Shown: positions 45,881-53,683 of the stretch, one piece after another
Position numbering within the stretch: the stretch's first letter is position 1
How the letters are laid out: each line of letters starts with the position of its first letter
Assembly (NCBI RefSeq): GCF_900108175.1
Contig: NZ_FNVO01000003.1
Span: 496,001 to 560,000, forward strand
Direction: 5' to 3'
DNA from: Thermomonospora echinospora
Lineage (GTDB): Bacteria; Actinomycetota; Actinomycetes; Streptosporangiales; Streptosporangiaceae
DNA: 64,000 nt
Translations under genes and position numbers: made by a program
The notes under the pieces: generated by a model
The model's input: the letters and a program-made list of their open reading frames with translations, nothing else
Databases searched by the model: none
What the model was told of the DNA's origin: nothing

Positions 45881-47115
45881 CGCCGGGCCCCGCGGACACG
45901 GGCCAGATCGGCGTCGATCCGACGATGCACGTGCATGATGAGCTTTTTCAGGTCAAGACAGTAGACCGACGGGTTCCGGTAGCCGTGGCCCCGCCGATAG
46001 CGGTGCGTGTAGCAGCCGCCGCCGCAGATGTCCCCGACCGGGCAAGCCGTGCACTGGGCGCACAGCGCCGCCCGGCCGATCTGCCGGGCGACGACCCCCG
46101 GATGCCGCAGCGCGTCGTCGAACTCGTGCTCGGTGACCGTCAGGCCGGTTTCGGGAGCACCGGGGAAGGCGGTCTTCAGGGTGTCGACCTGCTGCATCGT
46201 CCCGTCGGTGTCCACGACGATCAGCGCGACGGGCGACAGCCCGACGCTCTCGCTGCGGCTGCGGCCGCCGAGCACCAGATTGATGATCTCCTCGAAGAGC
46301 CGGATGCCGGTCTCCCGGACCGGGGCGCCGTACCACCGGTCGAACACCGCGATCAGCCAGTCCGCATAGGGCGTGCCCGCGTCCGGGCCTCGCCCCGGCG
46401 GCGGCTCCGACCAAGTGCCGTGCGGCAGCAGGAAGTCGATCCGGGGCGGTGCCGTCTCCAGCAGTGCCTCGTAGCCGGCAACGGGATCGTTGGCCAGGTC
46501 GATCGTGCACAGCAGCCCCCGGTACAGCTCACGGTGGCGGTCGGTCAGCGTCTTCAGCGCCCGCCGGACCGCCGCGTGGCTGCCCCTGCCGTTGGCGCGG
46601 CGGCGGTGCCGGTCGTGTGCGGCACGGTCGCCATCGAGGCTGACCGACACCCCGATGTCGTGGGCGGCCAGCAACGCCAGCATCCGCTCGTCCAGCAGCA
46701 GCCCGTTGGTCTGGACACCGATCCCGACCCGATGGCCCGCCGGGAGGCCGCGGCGCAGCTCGGTGGCCGCGAAGTCGATGAAGGCGGGCCCCGCCAGCAG
46801 AGGCTCGCCGCCGTGCAGGACGATCTCGACCTCGGCGAGCCCGTGTGCGCGGGCGTGCCGTGCGATGCGTTGTGCGGTCTGCCGTAGAATTGCCGCCGAC
46901 ATCACTGCCGGCCGCGACCTCCAACTCTGGTCGGCGCCCTGGTACATGTAGCAGTAATCACAGGCGAGATTGCACCTGCCGTGGATTTTCAGGACGAATT
47001 CACGGAAGGGCATCGGGCGCCAGCCACCGGCCGCCAGATGTGCAATGTCCAACCCGCCGTCCGGCCATTCCACCGATCCCGGCCGGTCGATGCCCCCCGT
47101 CGCCTCCGGCACCAC
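45877..47115 (-). CDS. fxsB: FxsB-type radical SAM cyclophane-forming peptide maturase (module 2)
   Basis: The 412-residue enzyme has C48-x3-C52-x2-C55 (GRCNLACDYCYMY), HGGEPLLAG and a C-terminal cluster region ALCAQCTACPVGDICGGGC ... YC. It is about as long as the module 1 maturase and shares long identical blocks such as VSVSLDGD and HDRHRRRANGRGSH. The extra Cys in CAQCTACP and GGGC are not in the partner copy, so auxiliary clusters may differ. The GTG start directly follows the fxsA2 stop codon (TGAGTG), indicating tight coupling of precursor and maturase. Confidence 0.88.
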   Translation of the reverse strand: MVPEATGGIDRPGSVEWPDGGLDIAHLAAGGWRPMPFREFVLKIHGRCNLACDYCYMYQGADQSWRSRPAVMSAAILRQTAQRIARHARAHGLAEVEIVLHGGEPLLAGPAFIDFAATELRRGLPAGHRVGIGVQTNGLLLDERMLALLAAHDIGVSVSLDGDRAAHDRHRRRANGRGSHAAVRRALKTLTDRHRELYRGLLCTIDLANDPVAGYEALLETAPPRIDFLLPHGTWSEPPPGRGPDAGTPYADWLIAVFDRWYGAPVRETGIRLFEEIINLVLGGRSRSESVGLSPVALIVVDTDGTMQQVDTLKTAFPGAPETGLTVTEHEFDDALRHPGVVARQIGRAALCAQCTACPVGDICGGGCYTHRYRRGHGYRNPSVYCLDLKKLIMHVHRRIDADLARVRGARR

Positions 47116-47322
47116 TCAGGTGACCGATGCGACATCTTCGGCCGCGGCCGGCGGCATATTCGAGTCGAATCCCGCCACCACCTCGCGGGGGTCGGCCGCC
47201 TCGCTCCGCACCCGGGCAAGGGCCTCGCCCAGCACGGTCCCGTCCAACGCCCGGATCTCGCGCAGAGAGAGTCCGCCGAGGTCGATCAGCATCGACTCGA
47301 TCTCACCGTCTGCGTCATCCAC
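47116..47322 (-). CDS. fxsA: FXSXX-type RiPP precursor with long tail (module 2)
   Basis: The 68-residue peptide starts at GTG after GGGGAGG. The leader contains LIDLGGLSLREIRAL and LGEALARVR, analogous to the module 1 leader. The core has VVAGFDSNM with F52-D53-S54, again an FDS cross-link motif, but followed by a 12-residue tail PPAAAEDVASVT after FXSXX. The tail could be a follower removed after modification, or a decayed C-terminus. fxsB2 starts at the next base, so the ORF is very likely real. Confidence 0.75.
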   Translation of the reverse strand: MDDADGEIESMLIDLGGLSLREIRALDGTVLGEALARVRSEAADPREVVAGFDSNMPPAAAEDVASVT

Positions 47323-47596
47323 CGAACGCCTCCCCTCGTGCCCGGCTCACGCTGACAACATGCATCCGGGACCCGATTCCACGGGCGCCTTTACCCGCGG
47401 CACTGAGCAGATCCTAACCATCGACCTGTCTGGAATCACAAAAACCACCGGTCTGCGGAGCAATCTTTGCCCCGCCCACCCGGCCGGCTCCGCGCCGGAA
47501 CCGGCAGCCTTTGCGGCGGCGGCCGACTTATGACGGAAGTCTTACGGCGACGTCCAGCGGGTGGTCGATTCGCCCGGTGGGTGGTCGAATGGTGGG
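47323..47596. other. divergent intergenic region between module 2 and the molybdoenzyme
   Basis: About 270 bp without a gene. It must hold the module 2 promoter (minus strand). A weak TTGTGA with TAGGAT 19 bp on is visible around 47413-47443. No strong hairpin is seen. It marks the right boundary of the accessory block. Confidence 0.4.
47585..47590 (+). promoter_or_regulatory. candidate -10 box, leaderless start of the molybdoenzyme gene
   Basis: TCGAAT lies exactly 6 nt before the ATG and no Shine-Dalgarno sequence is present, the same geometry as at 7512 and 15988. Confidence 0.3.
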
Positions 47597-48301
47597 ATGG
47601 CCAGCGAGGATGTTGAGGGCACGCCGGTAGGCAGACGGATCGTGCTGGGGATGCTGGGGCTCGGGGCGGTCGGGGTGGCCGTCGGCGCGGGGCTCCAGGA
47701 GAAGGTGAACACCGCGCTGGCGCCGGTCGGGGACCTCGGGCAGGTGCTGCCGGGGGCAGGCGGGTTCCGGTTCTACTCGGTGGTGGACTCGGTCGAGCGG
47801 AGGACGCCGCAGAGCTACCGGCTGGAGGTCGGCGGACTGGTGGAGCGGCCGCGGGCGTTCACCTTCGAGGAGTTGCGGCAGGCGCTGCCGCAGACGCGGA
47901 TGACCAAGGACTTCCAGTGCGTCACCGGGTGGCGGGTGGACGACGTCGCCTGGGTGGGGGTGGCGCTGCCCGACCTGCTGGACGCCGTGGGGGTCAGGCC
48001 GGAGGCGCGGGCGGTGCGGTTCCGCTCGTTCGACGGCGTCTACACCGAGTCGCTGACGCTGGAACAGGCGCGGCGGCGTGACGTGCTGGTCGCGACGGGA
48101 ATGCTGGGCGGTCCGGTGACCCATGACCACGGCGGCCCGGTGCGGCTCTACGTGGCCCCCATGTACGCGTACAAGTCGCTGAAGTGGCTGGGCGGGATCG
48201 AGCTGACGCACAAGGTCGTCCCCGGGTACTGGGAGCGGCGGGGGTACGACGTCGACGCGTGGGTGGGCCGGTCGAACGGGCGCGACGATGAGCCGACCTG
48301 A
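47597..48301 (+). CDS. molybdopterin-dependent oxidoreductase, YedY/MsrP-like
   Basis: The protein of 234 residues has a twin-arginine-like N-terminus (GRRIVLGMLGLGAVGVAVGAG), predicting Tat export or a membrane anchor, followed by the sulfite-oxidase-type fold. The molybdenum ligand Cys is C108 in KDFQCVTGWRVDDVAW. It is smaller than E. coli MsrP but similar to the short actinobacterial form. It likely reduces oxidised (sulfoxide) groups outside the membrane with electrons from the adjacent cytochrome b. The gene overlaps the latter by 14 bp. Confidence 0.85.
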   Translation: MASEDVEGTPVGRRIVLGMLGLGAVGVAVGAGLQEKVNTALAPVGDLGQVLPGAGGFRFYSVVDSVERRTPQSYRLEVGGLVERPRAFTFEELRQALPQTRMTKDFQCVTGWRVDDVAWVGVALPDLLDAVGVRPEARAVRFRSFDGVYTESLTLEQARRRDVLVATGMLGGPVTHDHGGPVRLYVAPMYAYKSLKWLGGIELTHKVVPGYWERRGYDVDAWVGRSNGRDDEPT

Positions 48302-48968
48302 CATGCTCGCCAGGTTCACCGGGGCCGAGCGGGCGGTGCACCACGCCACCGCGGTGCTGATGCTGGTGTGCTTGGGCACCGCCGCCTGCCTGTACGTGCC
48401 GGACCTGGCCACGTTGGTGGGCCGGCGGAGCCTGCTGAGGACCGTGCACGTGTGGTGCGGGTTCGCGCTGCCGGTGCCGATGCTGGCGGGATGGCTGTCG
48501 CGGGCGTTCCGGGAGGACGTGCGGCGGCTCAACCGGTTCGGGCCGCGTGACCGGGAGTGGCTGCGCCGCGCGGACCGGCGGGCGGTGGCCGGTGGGCGGG
48601 GGGTGGTCCCGGTCGGCAAGTTCAACGCCGGGCAGAAGCTCAACGCCGCCTTCGTGGCGGGAGCGATCCTGGTCATGCTGGGCACCGGCGCCGTCATGTC
48701 CTTCCCCGACCCGTGGCCGGTCGGCTGGCGGACCGGGGCCACGTTCGTGCACGACTGGCTGACCCTGGCGGTCCTGGCGGCGGTCGTCGGGCACCTGTGG
48801 TACGCGCTGCGCGATCCGGGGGCGCTGGGCGGCATGTGGCACGGCCGGGTGGGGCCGGAGTGGGCGGCCCGCCACCACGCGGGCTGGCTGGACGAGTTGG
48901 TCAAGGCCCCGGATCCTCGCCAGGAACGTTCCGTAAAGACTGCGAATCCGGACTCTGCCGAGCCTTGA
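48288..48968 (+). CDS. cytochrome b family membrane protein, electron donor to the molybdoenzyme
   Basis: The 226-residue protein has four hydrophobic helices with histidines placed for b-heme ligation (AVHHATAV at 17-24, RTVHVWCGF at 51-59, FVHDWLTL and VVGHLWYAL). It resembles the formate-dehydrogenase gamma/cytochrome b561 group more than YedZ. It overlaps the molybdoenzyme gene, so the two form a membrane redox pair. The C-terminal 30 residues are cytoplasmic and polar. Confidence 0.82.
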   Translation: MSRPDMLARFTGAERAVHHATAVLMLVCLGTAACLYVPDLATLVGRRSLLRTVHVWCGFALPVPMLAGWLSRAFREDVRRLNRFGPRDREWLRRADRRAVAGGRGVVPVGKFNAGQKLNAAFVAGAILVMLGTGAVMSFPDPWPVGWRTGATFVHDWLTLAVLAAVVGHLWYALRDPGALGGMWHGRVGPEWAARHHAGWLDELVKAPDPRQERSVKTANPDSAEP

Positions 48969-49073
48969 CAGTCCTTGTGAAAGCGCTGGAATGGGCGGTG
49001 AGCCCGCGCGCCGGACCTGCGGGCGCATCGCGTGCCCCGGCAGGGGACCGGCGCAGACAAGGGGGGTGCCCGG

Positions 49074-49358
49074 ATGCGCGTGCTTGCCGACCGGCAAGGT
49101 GATACCCGCGAGCTGTTGTCGCGCCGGCTGGAGGCGGAGTTCGGCCTGCTGCCCACCGAGACGGTGCGGCGGTGCGTCACCGACGTGCTGGCGTGCATGA
49201 ACCATCTCGGTGTCGACCCGGCGCCCGCGCTGGTCGAGCGGATGGCCCGCGAACACCTCATCGGCATGGTCAAGTCCGAGCCGCCGTCCGGCCGCGCCGC
49301 ACCGGGCGGCACCTGCGAACGCCGGCGGGACCGCTCCGGCCCGGACGACGTCCGCTGA
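49074..49358 (+). CDS. small three-helix dimerisation-type protein
   Basis: The 94-residue protein has LLSRRLEAEFGLLPTETVRRCVTDVLACMNHLG, a helical pattern seen in a family of small actinobacterial proteins described as three-helix bundle dimerisation domains. The C-terminal 30 residues are polar and likely disordered. A G-rich ribosome binding site precedes the ATG. The function is not known. Confidence 0.65.
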   Translation: MRVLADRQGDTRELLSRRLEAEFGLLPTETVRRCVTDVLACMNHLGVDPAPALVERMAREHLIGMVKSEPPSGRAAPGGTCERRRDRSGPDDVR

Positions 49359-49584
49359 CCGCCGGTGGACCCCGAGCCACGTCGCGCCCCCGCCGCCGGC
49401 GCGCCGATCCCGGTGTGCGGCCGCCCGCCCGGCGGTAGGGTGATCGGGCGGGCACAGGCCGTTCCCGTCCCCGCCCAGCCCGCCCCGCGGGCACCGGCCG
49501 GGACGGCCCCCTGCCGGGCGGTCCGGTGACCGCCCGCGCCACCCGCATGATCGAGTACGTGATCGAGTCTGAGAGGGTGGAGGC

Positions 49585-51126
49585 GTGAGCCCCCGTAGCC
49601 GCTCCTCCGGGGATCCCCAGTCACCGCCGGACGAGATCATCGGCATCTTCGACGACATGCTGCGGCATGCCCGCGAGCTGCTGGCCGTGCGCAGCCCGCT
49701 GGACGCCGAGCTGATCGTCAGCGAGATCCAGGGCGCCTGGTGGGGACAGCGGGTGCCCGACGGCGACGTGGACCGGGTCGTCGGCGAGGCGCTGGCCGAG
49801 CACGCCGGCCAGGCCGCGACCCCGGCAGCGCTGGCGCTGCTGACCGGGATGGCCTACCTGGGCACCGCCCGGCAGGCGGTCAAGGCCGAGCGGGCCGCGC
49901 TAGAGCTGATGGAGCACGGGGTGGCCCGGCCCGGCTGGGCCGACCGGGTCGGCATGGTGACGCCCGAGGAGTGCTTCGTCTCCCGCGACGTCTACGGCGA
50001 CCAGGACTCGGTCGTATGCGTCTACAGCTACGCCGGTGAGGACCGGCACGCCCTGGTGGTGCTGGTCGACCACAACCGGTCGGGGATGGTCCGCGACGCC
50101 TGGGTGTCCTCCCGCGTCGACACGCTGCTGGACCACTGCCGCCAGGAGGGCCGCACCAATCCGCTGGTGCGCTTCGAGCGGCTCGATCCGCGCGACGCCC
50201 GGGCCATGCTGGAGCACGCGCTGGACCGTACCGACGCCACGGTGAAGCCACCGGTCACCGACACCTTCGCCGCCTACCACGCGTTCCTGCGGGCCCGGGT
50301 GCGGGCGCTGCCGCCGGGGGGCCGCCGTCCGGTGACGCCGGTGCACGGCGGGGACTCGCGGGCGACGCTGGCCGCCCGGTTCCTGGCCTCCGACGAGGCC
50401 GAGGAGCTGTCGGACCGCTCGGCCGCCGGCCGCTGCGTGGACCGGATCATCGAGTACGGCTGTGAGCACGACCTGGGCCGGCCGCTGCGGGTCAGCCCGG
50501 TCAAGTGCGAGATGTTCCTGCTGGACTGGCTGCCCCGCAAGGTGCTGCTGTCACCGGCCGAGCAGGAGGCGATGCCGCACGTGCTGGCCGCCTGGGTGCG
50601 CTGGGCGGGCCGCCGGTCCGGGCTGCCCGACGAGGGGATCCGGGCGGCGCTGGACGCGGTGTGGGACGCCACCGGCAAGTTCACCGAGGCCTACCGCGAT
50701 CCGTCGGCGTTCGGCCTGGACCCCGGGCTGGTGCGGAGGCTGCTGCCGGACGGCGAGTTGGACGCGCTGCCCCGCCGGGCGTTCGCGCTGCCCTTCCTGT
50801 CCGGTGAGCACTACCTGCCTGGGCGCGGGCGGATCGATCTGGCCATGCTGGACCCGGCCGACCCCGCCGACCGGCGGATCATGCTGGAGTTCGAGCATCC
50901 GGGCGCCGACGAGGATCACCTGGCGGCGCACGAGCGGCTGGCCGTGCGGCTGTGGCATGGGGATCCGCCCCAGCTGTGGGAGACCGCGCAGGCGCTGCTG
51001 GACGCCGGGTTCGAACGGCATGAGATCCTGCACCGGCTGATCGAGGTGCTGGCGCGGTGCGGGGACGACCCGCGGGCGCTGCGTGCCGCGCTCGGCACGC
51101 TGCGTCATGAGCGTCCTCCGATGTGA
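49585..51126 (+). CDS. hypothetical protein, DUF1841-like C-terminus
   Basis: The 513-residue cytosolic protein starts at GTG. Residues about 15-105 are helical. The middle (about 120-210) has an alpha/beta stretch VCVYSYAGEDRHALVVLVDHNRSGMVRDAWVSS. The C-terminal 75 residues (MLEFEHPGADEDHLAAHERLAVRLWHGDPPQLW ... RHEILHRLIEVLA) recall DUF1841. No enzyme motif is recognised. Similar long proteins are widespread in actinobacteria. It precedes the two TY-Chap genes by about 150 bp and may be co-expressed. Confidence 0.65.
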   Translation: MSPRSRSSGDPQSPPDEIIGIFDDMLRHARELLAVRSPLDAELIVSEIQGAWWGQRVPDGDVDRVVGEALAEHAGQAATPAALALLTGMAYLGTARQAVKAERAALELMEHGVARPGWADRVGMVTPEECFVSRDVYGDQDSVVCVYSYAGEDRHALVVLVDHNRSGMVRDAWVSSRVDTLLDHCRQEGRTNPLVRFERLDPRDARAMLEHALDRTDATVKPPVTDTFAAYHAFLRARVRALPPGGRRPVTPVHGGDSRATLAARFLASDEAEELSDRSAAGRCVDRIIEYGCEHDLGRPLRVSPVKCEMFLLDWLPRKVLLSPAEQEAMPHVLAAWVRWAGRRSGLPDEGIRAALDAVWDATGKFTEAYRDPSAFGLDPGLVRRLLPDGELDALPRRAFALPFLSGEHYLPGRGRIDLAMLDPADPADRRIMLEFEHPGADEDHLAAHERLAVRLWHGDPPQLWETAQALLDAGFERHEILHRLIEVLARCGDDPRALRAALGTLRHERPPM

Positions 51127-51276
51127 GCGGCGCCATGACAACGGGTGTGACTTCCGGTTTGCGGGAGACCTCTGAGACGGCGATTATCGGATACTTCGGG
51201 GGTTGAGCAAGTCTGCCTGCGGAGTGAGCCAGCCCCACCACTCGGAACCCCCGGCGACGGCCAGTGAGGAGTGATC

Positions 51277-53607
51277 TTGTTGGAGTGGTCCGAGTTCGCC
51301 CGACGTCTCGGCCGTGAGCTGGCGGGCCTCGATCGCGACACCATCCTCATCGTCCGCGAGCGCGCCGAGAGCAGGCACTACGTGCAGGCCATGCGGGAGC
51401 CCGACCGGCTGTACGCCGAGGCCGTCAGCAACCACTTCCTGGACGGGCCGCTGCTGCTGACCGCCGCCGACGAGGAGGTGCTGAGCGAGGCCGGGTGGAA
51501 GCCGCCGGCCGAGCCCGCCCCGCGCAACTGGTGGACCGAGCTGACCGCGCTCGCCCCCGCCGCCGAGCACTTCCGGCTGGCCGACATGATGGTGCACGCG
51601 CTGCGCGACGTGCAGGGCGTACGGCGGCCCTCCGACCTGGTCTATGAGTCGTTCCACCGGCTCGGCAACGGGCTGATCGAGCTGGTGGACTTCGGCATCG
51701 CCCCCGCCGACCCGTCCCGCGTCACCGAGCGCCGGTCCACCCCCGACCCGATCTCCACCCCCGACCCGGCGTCCGCCCTTGACTCGGCGTCCGCCCAGCG
51801 GCCGGTGGCGGGCCCGGTGCTGTCGGCCCCGGTGGGCGACCCGCTCCCGGACGGCCTGCCGCCCACGGCCAACGGAACCGCCCGCGGCGCCCATCACCGC
51901 CCCGCCCCGGTGCCCACGCTCCCGCCCGCACCCGGACCCGCGCCCGCGCCCGCGCCCGCCGGCCGGCCGGAGTCCACCGACGGCGAGTTGGAGAACCGGC
52001 TGGCCGAGGCCAAGCGGCAGGGCGACCATGTCACCTACTTCGACCTGCTGCTGCGCTCGGACCTCGTGCTGCCCCTCCCCGAGGAGCCTGGGGCGGCCGA
52101 GCCGGTCACCACCACGATCGCCGGTGTCGTCTATGTGGTGGCGTTCTCCTCCCCGGCGGCGATGGCGGCGTCGATGCGCCCGAAGGCGGCCGCTCCGCCA
52201 CCGCACCGCCGCATCTCGTTCGCGGCGCTCGCCGCCGCCTGGCCGGACCCCTCCTGGTCGCTGGCCGTCAACGCCGGCCTGCTCAGCGAGGTCCTTCTGG
52301 ACGCGGCGGCCGTCGCCCGCCTCGACCAGACCCGCCGTGCCGCCGAACAGGCCGCCGCCGTGGACGCCGTCTCCCCCGAGCCACTCCCGCCCTCCGGCAA
52401 CGTTCCGCCGTCGTCCCCCTCCGCCGGCACCGCCCCGCCGCAGGAGGCGCGCCCGGCCGACGCGATGACGCCGCTGGACGCCGCGCCCCCGGACGGCCAC
52501 ACGACGCCTTCAGCAACGACTCCATCGACCACTCCTCCGGTGAATCCTCGACCGCCGCACGACATCGCTCCGGCCGACCGCTCCGCCCCGTCCCGCATCC
52601 CGTCGTCCCCGGCCGCCCCGCAGCCTGCCGCCTCGGCCGACCGCGTCGTTCCGCCGCTCACTCCCCCACCACCGGCCGACGCGATCGCATCCGCGCAGGC
52701 CACGCCGCCAGTGGACGCCCCGCTCCCCTCGGGTGAGTCCGCACCGCCCGCTCCTCCGAACGGCCGCGTCCCCTCCCCGCCGGCGGTGCCCTCGGCAGAG
52801 TCCGCCACGCCGCGTCCCGCATCCCCGGCGGGCATTGCGCCACCCCACGTCGCCGTCGCGGCCGATCCCACCGCATCACCGCACGACACCGCTCCGATGC
52901 CCGCCGCGCCCCCGCAGGCCCCGGCCCCGGCGGACACCGCCACGGGGCCGCGCCCCCCGTCTCCGGCCGACGCCGCGCGGCGACTGGCCGACCAGGCGGC
53001 GGCCTCTTCCTCCATGGTCCCGGCCGATCTCCCCATGACCCCGGCCGACGCCGCCGTACCGCCGCACGGCGCCGTTCCGGCCGCGGCCTCGTCCACGGCT
53101 CCCCCGGCGGGCGCCGCCGCGCCGCCACAGGCCAACGGCGTACCGTCGCACCTACCCGCGGCCACCGATCCGACCGGTCCGCCTCCGGACTCCGAGGTCG
53201 GCTCGGCGCCCACCGCTCCCTTCGCCGCCGCACCGGCGGACGCTCTCCCTTCCCGGAACGGTGCCTCCCCGGCCGGTTCCCCACCACCGGACGCCGCCTC
53301 CGCGGCCGGCCCCGCCGGTCTGCCGCCGTCCCGGACGTCTGTCGAGCCGCCGGCCGATCTGCCACGGCGCCGCCGCCGCGCCAAGCCCTCGCCCGCCGGG
53401 CCGCCCTCCGCGGAACGAGCGGGGGCTGCGCACGCGAAGACCGCCCCCGCCTCCGCTGAGGGTCACGTGGTGATGCGGCTGCCGCACGGCGTCCGGCTGT
53501 GGGAGGACCGGGGCGACGGCGGCGAGCCGACGCCGCTGGCGGTCTACGACGCCATCAGCGGTGGCTGGACACGCATGCGCGCGGACGTTTCCGACGGGTC
53601 CGGGTGA
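51277..53607 (+). CDS. TY-Chap / SseB-domain protein with long disordered region
   Basis: The protein of about 776 residues has an N-terminal TY-Chap-like domain (LEWSEFARRLGRELAGL ... HYVQAMREPDRLYAEAVSNHFL), related to T3SS/YbjN chaperone folds, then an SseB-like domain (about 225-345, LENRLAEAKRQGDHVTYFDLLLRSDLVLPL). About 350 residues of Pro/Ala/Ser-rich sequence follow, and a short C-terminal domain (GHVVMRLPHGVRLWEDRG). TTG at 51277 has GAGGAG at ideal spacing and matches the start of the next gene. GTG at 51271 is the alternative. It is a paralogue of the following gene. Confidence 0.75.
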   Translation: MLEWSEFARRLGRELAGLDRDTILIVRERAESRHYVQAMREPDRLYAEAVSNHFLDGPLLLTAADEEVLSEAGWKPPAEPAPRNWWTELTALAPAAEHFRLADMMVHALRDVQGVRRPSDLVYESFHRLGNGLIELVDFGIAPADPSRVTERRSTPDPISTPDPASALDSASAQRPVAGPVLSAPVGDPLPDGLPPTANGTARGAHHRPAPVPTLPPAPGPAPAPAPAGRPESTDGELENRLAEAKRQGDHVTYFDLLLRSDLVLPLPEEPGAAEPVTTTIAGVVYVVAFSSPAAMAASMRPKAAAPPPHRRISFAALAAAWPDPSWSLAVNAGLLSEVLLDAAAVARLDQTRRAAEQAAAVDAVSPEPLPPSGNVPPSSPSAGTAPPQEARPADAMTPLDAAPPDGHTTPSATTPSTTPPVNPRPPHDIAPADRSAPSRIPSSPAAPQPAASADRVVPPLTPPPPADAIASAQATPPVDAPLPSGESAPPAPPNGRVPSPPAVPSAESATPRPASPAGIAPPHVAVAADPTASPHDTAPMPAAPPQAPAPADTATGPRPPSPADAARRLADQAAASSSMVPADLPMTPADAAVPPHGAVPAAASSTAPPAGAAAPPQANGVPSHLPAATDPTGPPPDSEVGSAPTAPFAAAPADALPSRNGASPAGSPPPDAASAAGPAGLPPSRTSVEPPADLPRRRRRAKPSPAGPPSAERAGAAHAKTAPASAEGHVVMRLPHGVRLWEDRGDGGEPTPLAVYDAISGGWTRMRADVSDGSG

Positions 53608-53683
53608 CAGCGGTGAGGTAGCGTTCCCCCCGCTACCGTCACTTCCCGTTGGTGAGAGACCCGTCCGCCTGGAGTTGGACCGC

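Noticed and set aside
29126-47322. Possible prophage or integrative element carrying the RiPP block
   Set aside because: No integrase, transposase, tRNA target or flanking direct repeat was seen. The GC content and codon use match the rest of the window.
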